DNA of 64,000 bases, from NCBI GenBank assembly GCA_029906195.1, contig JARWSJ010000004.1, forward strand, positions 62,001 through 126,000. Direction: 5' to 3'. The DNA comes from Chitinophagaceae bacterium 26-R-25 (lineage in GTDB: Bacteria; Bacteroidota; Bacteroidia; Chitinophagales; Chitinophagaceae). Positions within the stretch are counted from its first letter, which is position 1; each line of letters begins with the position of its first letter. The translations under genes were made by a program, and so were the position numbers. The notes beneath the pieces are model-generated. The model saw only the letters and a program-made list of their open reading frames with translations, was not told the DNA's origin and did no database searches. This document shows positions 37,405-45,053 of the stretch, one piece after another.

Positions 37405-37549
37405 GTCAAAAGGAAAAATTCAAAATTCAAAAGCTTTAAATGCCGGGTTGCTTCTATTTATATTTGGAAACTAAGTGACATCGGGAAAAGAGGATCAAAT
37501 CCCATCACAGCATTTTTACTTTTGATTTTTTACTTTTTACTTTTTCCTT
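37405..37549. repeat. Imperfect inverted repeat of CAAAAGTAAAAA-like words
   Basis: The left arm (37405-37435, GTCAAAAGGAAAAATTCAAA and onward) is loosely complementary to the right arm (37512-37549, TTTTTACTTTTTACTTTTTC). It is weaker than the other families. Confidence 0.6.
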
Positions 37550-37553
37550 AGCA

Positions 37554-38798
37554 CTAGTCTTTCCAGGTTTTTTCACCCTTGTTCATTTTTTCCAAAGTTT
37601 CCTGGTAATTTTTTCTTTCACCTTCAGGAGTAGCATTCATCGCTTTTGTTTCCCATGCAATGGCGTCGTCCTTTTTTCCGAGTTTGTATAGTATGTTGGC
37701 ATATGTGTCCATAAATCCCGGATTGTTGTCTTTCTGGAAAGATTTTTTGCTCCATTCAAGTGCTTGTTGCAGACAAGACACGTCGTTACAGTTTTCAAAA
37801 ATCGCCCACGCATACTCATTCAAATCGTTATCGCTGGCTTTGGCGCTATATTTTTCCATGTATGGAATGATAGCAGCCTGGAAGTTTTTCCAATCTTTTT
37901 TGTACTTGTAGTAAGTTACCTTGCCAAATGCGGCCAGCTCGCCTCCAATTGATGGATATTTTGCAGTCAGATTTTTATCCAATGCTACCCAGTCAACATT
38001 TTCAAAAAACTGGCGTGTTCCATTATCATAAATTTTTGGAACAACATCTTCATTGAATGCGATGCTTCTCACTTTTGCTTCTGCTTTTCCGGCGCCCAAA
38101 ACGGCGTTTACTTGAGCAGGATTTTTCATGAATATCTCAAAACCCTTGTCTTTGCTGGTGTTAGTGAATTTATCCAGGAACTCGATGTTTTCCTTTGTAA
38201 GAAGGTCTTTTTGCGTTTGCAAATATTCCGCAGAAATCTTTTTAGCCATCGGTTGGTCGTACGCATCATTTGCCGCCATTGCCGCTTTTCTCAAGAAGTC
38301 AGGATTTTTTTCACCCTTGTTATATTTTTCAATCAGCGGATAATATTGTTTTGCAGGATCAACCGCCGCGGAAGCTCTTTCTAAAAATTCTTTTGCTTCA
38401 CCGGCGCCCACCATTCTGTGCACAATGGAGCCATCCGGCGCAAAAAACAGGAAAGTAGGAAAGGCGCGAACGCTGTATTTCTGCATGATGTCGTGACCGT
38501 CAGCGTACCATTTTTTTACGTCGTCATTGTCGTTTTTAGATGTATCAAGCTGAACTTTTACGCTGATAAACTTGTCGTTCATGTAGCTTCCGACAGATTC
38601 CTGCGGGAAAATGGTTGAGCTCATGTACTTGCAGGGACCACACCAGGTGGTAAAGCAGTCCATGAAAATATATTTGTTTTCGGCTTTGGCTTTTGCCCGG
38701 ATCTCGGTCCAGCTTAAACCATGTTGGAAATGAATGCCCTTGTCCTGTGCCAGGCCAAAAAGCGGCAGGAAGGCTAGAAGTGCTGCTATTTTTCTCAT
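37554..38798 (-). CDS. Periplasmic thioredoxin-like protein
   Basis: 414 residues from ATG 38798, where a signal peptide begins (MRKIAALLAFLPLFGLAQ); the longer frame upstream adds non-signal sequence. The thioredoxin fold (residues about 20-135) carries the CGPC-type active site in MDCFTTWCGPCKYMS and the cis-Pro in VRAFPTFLFF. The C-terminal 250 residues are helical with tetratricopeptide-like character (NDVSCLQQALEWSKKSF, YANILYKLGKKDDAIAWETK). Likely a thiol-disulphide oxidoreductase in the periplasm; the partner is unknown. Confidence 0.85.
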   Translation of the reverse strand: MRKIAALLAFLPLFGLAQDKGIHFQHGLSWTEIRAKAKAENKYIFMDCFTTWCGPCKYMSSTIFPQESVGSYMNDKFISVKVQLDTSKNDNDDVKKWYADGHDIMQKYSVRAFPTFLFFAPDGSIVHRMVGAGEAKEFLERASAAVDPAKQYYPLIEKYNKGEKNPDFLRKAAMAANDAYDQPMAKKISAEYLQTQKDLLTKENIEFLDKFTNTSKDKGFEIFMKNPAQVNAVLGAGKAEAKVRSIAFNEDVVPKIYDNGTRQFFENVDWVALDKNLTAKYPSIGGELAAFGKVTYYKYKKDWKNFQAAIIPYMEKYSAKASDNDLNEYAWAIFENCNDVSCLQQALEWSKKSFQKDNNPGFMDTYANILYKLGKKDDAIAWETKAMNATPEGERKNYQETLEKMNKGEKTWKD

Positions 38799-38940
38799 TT
38801 TTAAGTTTTGAAGTGTGCTAAAATAGTTGCATATGAGGCTAAAATCCAAACCGTTTGTCCCAAATTGTAGCTGAATTAACATTTTAAAAATCTGTGAAGT
38901 AAATAGTGCCTTTAAATGTTCCATTTTACGTCTATTCTGT

Positions 38941-38948
38941 TACCTTTG
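38941..38948 (+). promoter_or_regulatory. Candidate -7 box of atpG
   Basis: TACCTTTG, matching TAnnTTTG, 67 bp before the atpG ATG. Confidence 0.55.
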
Positions 38949-39015
38949 CGCAAATTTTCGGAGGCGGCGTATTGAAGAGCCGTTGTTACCTAAAAGATCA
39001 ATATAAATATTATAT

Positions 39016-39903
39016 ATGTCAGGTGCTTTAAAAGAAGTTCGCGGTAGAATCAAATCGGTACAAAGTTCTCAGCAGATCACAAAGGCCATGAAAATGGTGA
39101 GTGCTGCAAAATTGCGTCGTGCACAGGATGCCATTACGCAAATGCGCCCTTACGCACAAAAAATGCAGGAAGTGCTGAGCAATATTTTGAGTAATACAGA
39201 AGGTTCTATAGGCGGCGACCTTGCAACTGAACGCGCTCCTGAAAAAGTGTTGTTGATCGTTATTACCAGTGACCGTGGATTAGCAGGTGCATATAACAGT
39301 AACGTTATTAAGCTGGCTAAACAAACCATTAGAGAGCATTATGCTGCTCAGGAAGCAAAGGGTAATGTTACCATCTGGTCAATCGGTAAAAAAGGCTTTG
39401 AGCATTTTGCAAAAAACAGCTACAAGGTAACTGATACTTATAAAGATATTTTCCTGAACCTGACTTTTGAAAACGTGCAGGCTTGCGCAGAAGCAGCGGT
39501 TCAGGCTTACAGAGATCACAAATTTGATGTAGTTGAAATTGTATACAGTGAGTTTAGAAACGCTGCAACACAGGCGTTTTTAGTGAGCCGTTTCTTACCC
39601 GTGCCGTTGGCAAAACCAGCCGTTTCCAACAAAAATCTTAAGACGGACTTCATCTTCGAACCTAGCAAAGAAGAACTAATCGCTGAGTTGATCCCTAAAA
39701 TTTTGAACACACAATTATTCAAAGCTGTTCTGGATGCACATGCTTCTGAGCACGGTGCACGTATGACGGCTATGGATAAGGCGAGTGAAAACGCAAACGA
39801 ATTGTTGCGCAACCTGAAGATCAGCTACAACCGTGCACGTCAGGCAGCTATCACTACCGAGCTTACTGAGATCGTGAGTGGTGCAGCGGCGCTGGCAGGG
39901 TAA
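39016..39903 (+). CDS. atpG: ATP synthase F1 gamma subunit
   Basis: 295 residues. The N-terminal coiled-coil helix (LKEVRGRIKSVQSSQQITKAMKMVSAAKLRRAQ), the Rossmann-like middle (LLIVITSDRGLAGAYNSNVIK) and the C-terminal helix (HGARMTAMDKASENANELLRNL, ending RQAAITTELTEIVSGAAAL) are all canonical. It is the central rotor shaft of F1. It stands alone with its own promoter; no other atp genes are adjacent within the window, so the ATP synthase operon is split in this genome. Confidence 0.97.
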   Translation: MSGALKEVRGRIKSVQSSQQITKAMKMVSAAKLRRAQDAITQMRPYAQKMQEVLSNILSNTEGSIGGDLATERAPEKVLLIVITSDRGLAGAYNSNVIKLAKQTIREHYAAQEAKGNVTIWSIGKKGFEHFAKNSYKVTDTYKDIFLNLTFENVQACAEAAVQAYRDHKFDVVEIVYSEFRNAATQAFLVSRFLPVPLAKPAVSNKNLKTDFIFEPSKEELIAELIPKILNTQLFKAVLDAHASEHGARMTAMDKASENANELLRNLKISYNRARQAAITTELTEIVSGAAALAG

Positions 39904-39942
39904 TCAGGAATTAGGAGTTAGGAGTTAGGAATTAGGAATTAG
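39904..39942 (+). repeat. Single arm of AATTAGG word repeat
   Basis: Reiterated GGAATTAGGAGTTAGGAG words directly after the atpG stop; same family as 22576-22719. No partner arm found nearby. Confidence 0.7.
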
Positions 39943-40027
39943 AACTGTGAGAATTGGCAATGAGAGTTGAACATATTTCATTGGCTGTTGGACCTCAACC
40001 AGCGGAGAGTGAAAAGAAATAAATTAC

Positions 40028-40060
40028 AAGGGTCGCCGAAATAAGGCGGCCCTTTTTTTG
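40028..40060 (+). terminator. Rho-independent terminator after atpG
   Basis: AAGGGTCGCC and GGCGGCCCTT stem followed by T7. Confidence 0.85.
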
Positions 40061-40140
40061 ATTTCGAAATAATCGCTGGAGGCGATAAAATAAATTTGCA
40101 AGGCTATAAGCTTTGCAGAGCAATGTGCAGTAGTACCTCT

Positions 40141-40177
40141 CATTTTCAAATCTTCAAATCTTCAAATTCTCACATTG
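40141..40177 (+). repeat. Single arm of TTTGAAAA word repeat
   Basis: CATTTTCAAATCTTCAAATC and onward, the right-arm type of the family at 9524 and 28974, without a left arm. Confidence 0.65.
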
Positions 40178-40253
40178 GTTTTCCGCTGTTATTCACATTG
40201 TGAATAAACAACTTTCAATGTTATCGTTTTTTTTTGAAGCTTGCAGCAGTAAA

Positions 40254-40332
40254 GCTAAACGCCAAACGCCAAACGCAGAATGCTAAATGCCGGGCCACCA
40301 GCGTTGAGCGTTAGGCATTAAGCATTTGGCAC
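40254..40332. repeat. Inverted repeat of AAACGCC words
   Basis: The left arm (40254-40290, CTAAACGCCAAACGCCAAAC and onward) pairs imperfectly with the right arm (40300-40332, GCGTTAGGCATTAAGCATTT and onward), ending 25 bp before the scpB ATG. Confidence 0.75.
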
Positions 40333-40357
40333 ACAAAATGACTTTTTAATTTTTCAC

Positions 40358-41302
40358 ATGGAAATAGGACACATTATACCACATATAGAGGCGTTGATCT
40401 TTGCGAGCGATAAGCCGTTGACTGCTTTGGAAATTACCGAGCTGATCAACAATGCTTTTGGTTTTATGGAGGACAAGATCACGCTGGACCAGATTGAAAG
40501 CTGTATTGAAGGCATCAAAGAAAAATACGATGCTGAGTTCTATCCGTTTGAAATTCGTGAAAGTGGTGGCGGTTTACAGTTTCTTACCAAAAAAGCTTAC
40601 CACAAAACAGTGGGTCAGCTGAATGGCGATAAGTTCCTGAAACGCTTGAGCGCGGCGGCTTTGGAAACGCTGTCAATCATCGCGTACAAACAACCTATCA
40701 CAAAAGGGGAAATTGAATCCATTCGTGGTGTAAGCACAGATTACAGCATTCAAAAGTTACTTGAAAAAGAATTGATCATCATTTGCGGCCGTAGCGAAAC
40801 ATTGCCTGGCAAACCTTTGCTATACCAGACTTCTAAATCATTCATGGATTACTTCGGTCTGAATTCTCCGGAAGATCTTCCAAAGATCAAAGAAGTATTG
40901 GCTGACCAGCTGATGCCGACTGCAATTGTAAACGGCCAAACACAAGGTGAGGAGGGCGAGGAAAATGAAGATGAAGTAATTGTAGATACCCTTACTGAAA
41001 CTGAACCTGAAATTGAAACTGAAATTGAAACTGAAGAAGACCTTGCATTGGAAGTAACAGAAAACGGTGAATTGGTAGAAAACCATATTTCTCAAAATCA
41101 TACAGAAGAAGAAATCACTGATGTGTTGAATGAAGAGATAGAAATCAGCGAAACCGGAGATGAAGAAATCGCGGACATGGAAGAGCCGGATTTTACAGAC
41201 GAGGGCTCAGAAGAAACCTCTGACGATAGCAATGCCGATGAGAGTAGCGATGATGAAGACGATTCACAAAGCGAAGAAAGTGATGACGAGGAAAAACAAT
41301 AG
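40358..41302 (+). CDS. scpB: Chromosome segregation/condensation protein ScpB with acidic tail
   Basis: 314 residues. Residues 1 to about 190 are ScpB: two winged-helix domains with HIEALIFASDKPLTALEI, LQFLTKKAYH, LSAAALETLSIIAYKQPITK and IQKLLEKELIIICGR. ScpB is the kleisin-partner subunit of the SMC-ScpAB condensin. The remaining 120 residues (about 195-314) are almost entirely Glu/Asp/Ser/Thr and lack hydrophobic structure, an extension absent from typical ScpB. Its codons contain reiterated GAAACTGAA-like units. Confidence 0.93.
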   Translation: MEIGHIIPHIEALIFASDKPLTALEITELINNAFGFMEDKITLDQIESCIEGIKEKYDAEFYPFEIRESGGGLQFLTKKAYHKTVGQLNGDKFLKRLSAAALETLSIIAYKQPITKGEIESIRGVSTDYSIQKLLEKELIIICGRSETLPGKPLLYQTSKSFMDYFGLNSPEDLPKIKEVLADQLMPTAIVNGQTQGEEGEENEDEVIVDTLTETEPEIETEIETEEDLALEVTENGELVENHISQNHTEEEITDVLNEEIEISETGDEEIADMEEPDFTDEGSEETSDDSNADESSDDEDDSQSEESDDEEKQ

Positions 41303-41330
41303 TCTCTTTTGCATCCTTATAACAATTAGC

Positions 41331-41362
41331 AAACCCGTAGCGAAAGTTGCGGGTTTCTTTTT
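41331..41362 (+). terminator. Rho-independent terminator after scpB
   Basis: AAACCCG and CGGGTTT stem with a T-rich tail. Confidence 0.75.
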
Positions 41363-41431
41363 GGCTTTTTTAGATTATTTTGCCCTCTCAGAAAAACAAC
41401 ATAGCCCCCTAATCATTAATCTTACATTACT

Positions 41432-42034
41432 ATGAATACAAACTCAACCCTATCGTTTTTTAGCCCCGACAATTATTTCATTGATGAAAAAGTGGGACTT
41501 TTCAAGTTTTCAAATGCCTACAAATTGTACAATGACCAAGGCGTTCAAATTGGGAACATCGTTCAAAATGTTCCAGGTTTTCACAAGGCATTGCGCCTCA
41601 TTTTAAACAAGCAAATGATGCCATTTATGTTGGATATTAAAGACATGAACGACAACGTACAGGTGAAAATTGAACGTGGCTGGACATTTTGGATGTCTAA
41701 AATTTCAATATCAGATGCGAATGGAAATCTTTTGGGCAAAGTGTCACAAAAATTCAAATTTTTTAAGCCAAGTTTCCAAATAACCGACAGCGCAGAAAAT
41801 ACTATAGCCAGGATAACCGGAGATTGGAAAGCATGGAATTTTTCAATTGAAGGAGCTGCGGGCAATTCAATTGGAAGTATTAATAAAAAGTGGGCGGGAG
41901 CAATGAAAGAAATTTTCACAACAGCAGATAAGTATCATGTGTCTATTGTGCCAGAGTACAAGGAAGATTTTAGCAAGGTGGCTATTCTTGCAAGCGCCAT
42001 TACTATTGATATGGTGTTGAAAGAATCCAAATAA
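41432..42034 (+). CDS. LURP-one/phospholipid-scramblase-like (tubby C2) protein
   Basis: 200 residues. The pattern YKLYNDQGVQIGNIVQNVP, MLDIKDMNDNVQVKIERGW, ISISDANGNLLGKVSQKF, FQITDSAENTIARITGDWKAWNFSI is the reiterated beta-hairpin of the LOR/scramblase superfamily (a 12-stranded tubby-like barrel). Bacterial members are of unknown function. No signal peptide, so cytoplasmic. Followed by a strong bidirectional terminator shared with the convergent pgk. Confidence 0.78.
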   Translation: MNTNSTLSFFSPDNYFIDEKVGLFKFSNAYKLYNDQGVQIGNIVQNVPGFHKALRLILNKQMMPFMLDIKDMNDNVQVKIERGWTFWMSKISISDANGNLLGKVSQKFKFFKPSFQITDSAENTIARITGDWKAWNFSIEGAAGNSIGSINKKWAGAMKEIFTTADKYHVSIVPEYKEDFSKVAILASAITIDMVLKESK

Positions 42035-42042
42035 CCAAACAT

Positions 42043-42080
42043 AAAAAGTAAAGCCATCCCTAAAGATGGCTTTACTTTTT
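42043..42080. terminator. Bidirectional terminator between LOR gene and pgk
   Basis: A 16-bp perfect stem (AAAAAGTAAAGCCATC with its complement) around a 6-nt loop; A- and T-rich ends allow use in both directions. Confidence 0.9.
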
Positions 42081-42100
42081 ATGTTTAAAGTTTTTGCAGA

Positions 42101-42139
42101 AAGTTCAACTCTCCACTTTCAACTCTCAATTTTCAACTC
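42101..42139 (+). repeat. Single arm of TTGAAA word repeat
   Basis: CTTTCAACTCTCAATTTTCA words just before the pgk stop codon, right-arm type, no left arm found. Confidence 0.65.
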
Positions 42140-42140
42140 A

Positions 42141-43340
42141 CTAAGCTTTCACCGCTGCGATACCCGGCAATTCTTTTCCTTCAAAATACTCAAGCATAGC
42201 GCCGCCGCCGGTAGATACGTAGCTCACTTTATCAGTAAAACCAAATTGGTTAACTGCTGCCACAGAATCACCACCGCCTACAAGGGAGAAAGCTCCATTC
42301 TGCGTCGCTTCAGCAACAGCAGTAGCAATAGCTTTAGTGCCGTGCTGGAATTTTTCCATTTCAAAAACACCCATTGGACCGTTCCACAAAATGGTTTTTG
42401 AATTTTTGATAACGTTGGAGAACTGGGCGCATGCATTTTCTGCAATGTCAAGTCCCATCCAGCCTGCAGGAATATTGTTGCTTGGAGCGGCAGATGTATT
42501 TGCATCTGCTGCAAACTTATCGGCGATCACAGAATCTGAAGGCAGGTGAATGCAAACACCTTTTGCTTCTGCTTTTTTAAGCAGATCTTTTGCCATGTCA
42601 AGTCTGTCATCTTCGCAAAGTGAATTGCCAATGTTACCACCCTGTGCTTTAAAGAAAGTGTACGCCATACCACCACCAATGATGATGTCAGTTGCTCTTT
42701 CCAATAAGTTTTCGATGATCAATATTTTATCAGAAACTTTTGCACCGCCGATAATTGCAGTGAAAGGTTTTTTTGCGCTATGCAATACTTGTTCTGCGCT
42801 GCTAACTTCTCCTTCCATCAACAAGCCAAACATTCTTTTGTCTTTAGGGAAAAACTTGGCAATAACCGCAGTTGACGCGTGTGCGCGGTGAGCTGTACCG
42901 AATGCGTCGTTCACATACACATCTCCCAATTTGCTTAATTTCTCAGCAAATTTTTCATCACCTTTTTCTTCTTCTTTGTAAAAACGAAGATTTTCCAGCA
43001 ATAGAACTTCGCCAGGTCTCAACATGTTGGCAGTCATAAAAGCTTGTTCGCCAATGCAATCATTCGCAAACAAAACGGTAGTGCCACCCAGCAATTCGCT
43101 CAGGTGCTGCACAAGATGTTTAAGAGAAGATTTGTCTTCAGGACCGTCTTTCGGGCGGCCGAGGTGGCTCATTAAAATAACGCTGCCGCCGTCGTTCAAT
43201 ATTTTTTTTATGGTAGGAACAGCCGCTCTCATGCGGGTGTCATCTGTAATGGCCTGCGTTTGTTTGTCCAAAGGAACGTTGAAATCAACGCGGATCAAGG
43301 CTTTTTCGCCTTTAAAGTTGTGTTCGGAGAATTGTGACAT
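42141..43340 (-). CDS. pgk: Phosphoglycerate kinase
   Basis: 399 residues. The N-terminal domain has [12 protein letters not shown]-type substrate loop (RVDFNVPLD), [11 protein letters not shown] and [14 protein letters not shown]. The C-terminal domain has [31 protein letters not shown] and the [13 protein letters not shown] nucleotide loop. It converts 1,3-bisphosphoglycerate and ADP to 3-phosphoglycerate and ATP. It is one gene away from gapA on the same strand, a common glycolytic grouping. Length normal. Confidence 0.97.
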   Translation of the reverse strand: MSQFSEHNFKGEKALIRVDFNVPLDKQTQAITDDTRMRAAVPTIKKILNDGGSVILMSHLGRPKDGPEDKSSLKHLVQHLSELLGGTTVLFANDCIGEQAFMTANMLRPGEVLLLENLRFYKEEEKGDEKFAEKLSKLGDVYVNDAFGTAHRAHASTAVIAKFFPKDKRMFGLLMEGEVSSAEQVLHSAKKPFTAIIGGAKVSDKILIIENLLERATDIIIGGGMAYTFFKAQGGNIGNSLCEDDRLDMAKDLLKKAEAKGVCIHLPSDSVIADKFAADANTSAAPSNNIPAGWMGLDIAENACAQFSNVIKNSKTILWNGPMGVFEMEKFQHGTKAIATAVAEATQNGAFSLVGGGDSVAAVNQFGFTDKVSYVSTGGGAMLEYFEGKELPGIAAVKA

Positions 43341-43401
43341 AAAGTAAAGTTAGGTTCGTTCTGCAATAAATTTTGATGCCGCCCGTAGCCAGCCATAGTA
43401 A

Positions 43402-43755
43402 TCAGTTGGCGTCCGGATTGTCGTAGTCTATCATTTTATCATCCTGGTGACGTAGCATGTACATCGCTTCTATGGTAACATCTTTTCCACCCTTAAAGTT
43501 TGTGGCCAGGGTGCTTACTGTGTAAATTGGTCCCCATGGTAAACCCCACCAGCCCAGCAGCAAAGACACTGCTGCGAAGCCCAGACCCTTTGTGTAGCGG
43601 CTTTGCCCCGGAGGGATGTAATAGATGTCGGATCGTCGCTTAAATGTTATCACAAGTGCAGAAATGCAGTATTGGTATAATACAAAGCGACCGCCCTGAT
43701 CAACTTCATGCGAAAGCTGATCCAGGCTTACGTTAGCCAGGTTTTTTATTTGCAT
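43402..43755 (-). CDS. Conserved hypothetical protein between pgk and gapA
   Basis: 117 residues. An N-terminal soluble part (LDQLSHEVDQGGRFVLYQYCISALVITFKR) is followed by a Gly/Trp-rich membrane-interacting segment (GLGFAAVSLLLGWWGLPWGPIYT) and a charged C-terminus. No family name recognised. It lies between two glycolytic genes on the same strand, but a terminator after gapA suggests separate transcription. Confidence 0.7.
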   Translation of the reverse strand: MQIKNLANVSLDQLSHEVDQGGRFVLYQYCISALVITFKRRSDIYYIPPGQSRYTKGLGFAAVSLLLGWWGLPWGPIYTVSTLATNFKGGKDVTIEAMYMLRHQDDKMIDYDNPDAN

Positions 43756-43798
43756 AGGTTTAGACTCTTGGCAGAGTAATCGTTAGGGGTCAAAAGAG

Positions 43799-43826
43799 AA
43801 AAGCGGAACCGTGGAGTTCCGCTTTG
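43799..43826 (-). terminator. Terminator after gapA
   Basis: AAAGCGGAAC and GTTCCGCTTT form a stem with a short loop in the 77 bp between gapA and the next gene. The tail has few T residues. Confidence 0.65.
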
Positions 43827-43832
43827 AGAAAT

Positions 43833-44846
43833 TTATTTGCTGATCAAACCAGCGAAGTGTTTTACTGTACGAACAAGCTGAGATACATAGCTCATTTCGT
43901 TATCGTACCAGCTAACAACTTTTACTAATTGTTTGTCGCCTACAGTAACAACTTTAGTTTGAGTTGCATCAAACAAAGAGCCGTAGTGGATACCGATGAT
44001 ATCAGTGCTTACGATCTCGTCTTCTGTATAACCGAAGCTTTCGTTGCTTGCAGCTTTCATTGTAGCATTAACTTCTTCTGCTGTAGTTTTCTTAGCAAGA
44101 ACAGCGGTCAATTCTGTAACAGAACCAGTGATTGTTGGAACACGCTGTGCACCACCGTCCAATTTACCTTTCAACTCAGGCAATACAAGACCGATAGCTT
44201 TAGCGGCACCTGTAGAGTTAGGAACGATGTTGGCAGCTGCAGCTCTTGCACGGCGAAGGTCGCCTTTAGCGTGAGGAGCGTCCAAAGTATTTTGGTCGTT
44301 AGTGTAAGCGTGGATAGTAGTCATGCTACCAACTTCGATGGTGAAAGCATCGTTCAATGCTTTAGCCATTGGAGCAAGACAGTTTGTAGTACAAGAAGCG
44401 CAAGAGATGATCGTTTCGCTACCATCAAGAATGCTGTGGTTAACATTGAAAACAACAGTTTTCAGGTCACCGGTAGCAGGAGCAGAGATCACTACTCTTT
44501 TTGCACCAGCTTTAAGGTGAGAAGCGGCTTTATCTTTATCTGCAAAGAAACCAGTACTTTCAATAACAACATCTACATCATGCTGACCCCAAGGAATTTG
44601 AGCCGGGTCTTTTTGTGCATATATTTTTACAGTTTCGCCGTTAACGAGGATTGAGTCGTCAGTTGCTTTAACATCAGCATCAAATCTTCCCTGCGCACTG
44701 TCGTATTTTAATAAATGTGCCAATACTTTCGGGCTGGTAAGATCATTGATAGCTACCACGTCAATTCCTTGCATGTTGTAAATCTGACGGTAAACCAATC
44801 TTCCTATTCTTCCGAAACCATTGATGGCAACTTTAACTGTGCTCAT
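43833..44846 (-). CDS. gapA: Glyceraldehyde-3-phosphate dehydrogenase
   Basis: 337 residues. The NAD-binding N-terminus is [16 protein letters not shown]; the catalytic Cys is in [13 protein letters not shown] (about residue 153). The [34 protein letters not shown] and [16 protein letters not shown] motifs are all present. It oxidises glyceraldehyde-3-phosphate to 1,3-bisphosphoglycerate, the substrate of pgk nearby. Normal length, intact. Confidence 0.97.
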   Translation of the reverse strand: MSTVKVAINGFGRIGRLVYRQIYNMQGIDVVAINDLTSPKVLAHLLKYDSAQGRFDADVKATDDSILVNGETVKIYAQKDPAQIPWGQHDVDVVIESTGFFADKDKAASHLKAGAKRVVISAPATGDLKTVVFNVNHSILDGSETIISCASCTTNCLAPMAKALNDAFTIEVGSMTTIHAYTNDQNTLDAPHAKGDLRRARAAAANIVPNSTGAAKAIGLVLPELKGKLDGGAQRVPTITGSVTELTAVLAKKTTAEEVNATMKAASNESFGYTEDEIVSTDIIGIHYGSLFDATQTKVVTVGDKQLVKVVSWYDNEMSYVSQLVRTVKHFAGLISK

Positions 44847-44924
44847 AACTTAAATGTCATTTTAGTGTTTTTGCAATAGCGCAAATGTTATTTTAATGTT
44901 GGGAGTTGCGAAGTTACAAATCTG

Positions 44925-44932
44925 CAAAATTA
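44925..44932 (-). promoter_or_regulatory. Candidate -7 box of gapA
   Basis: TAATTTTG on the minus strand, about 79 bp upstream of the gapA start. Confidence 0.4.
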
Positions 44933-45053
44933 TTTGCGAGATATTTTTTTGTTATTAGGCAGAACCTGATTTTTATCATCGATCTTTCAATGTTTTTGAT
45001 TGGAGCTTGAAATTTTTCTAACCGTGATTATGCGATTTTGAAACCGAAAACAT

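Noticed and set aside
43929-44654. 241-codon frame antisense to gapA
   Set aside because: Shadow frame over an intact conserved gene, with Ser/Cys-rich nonsense composition.
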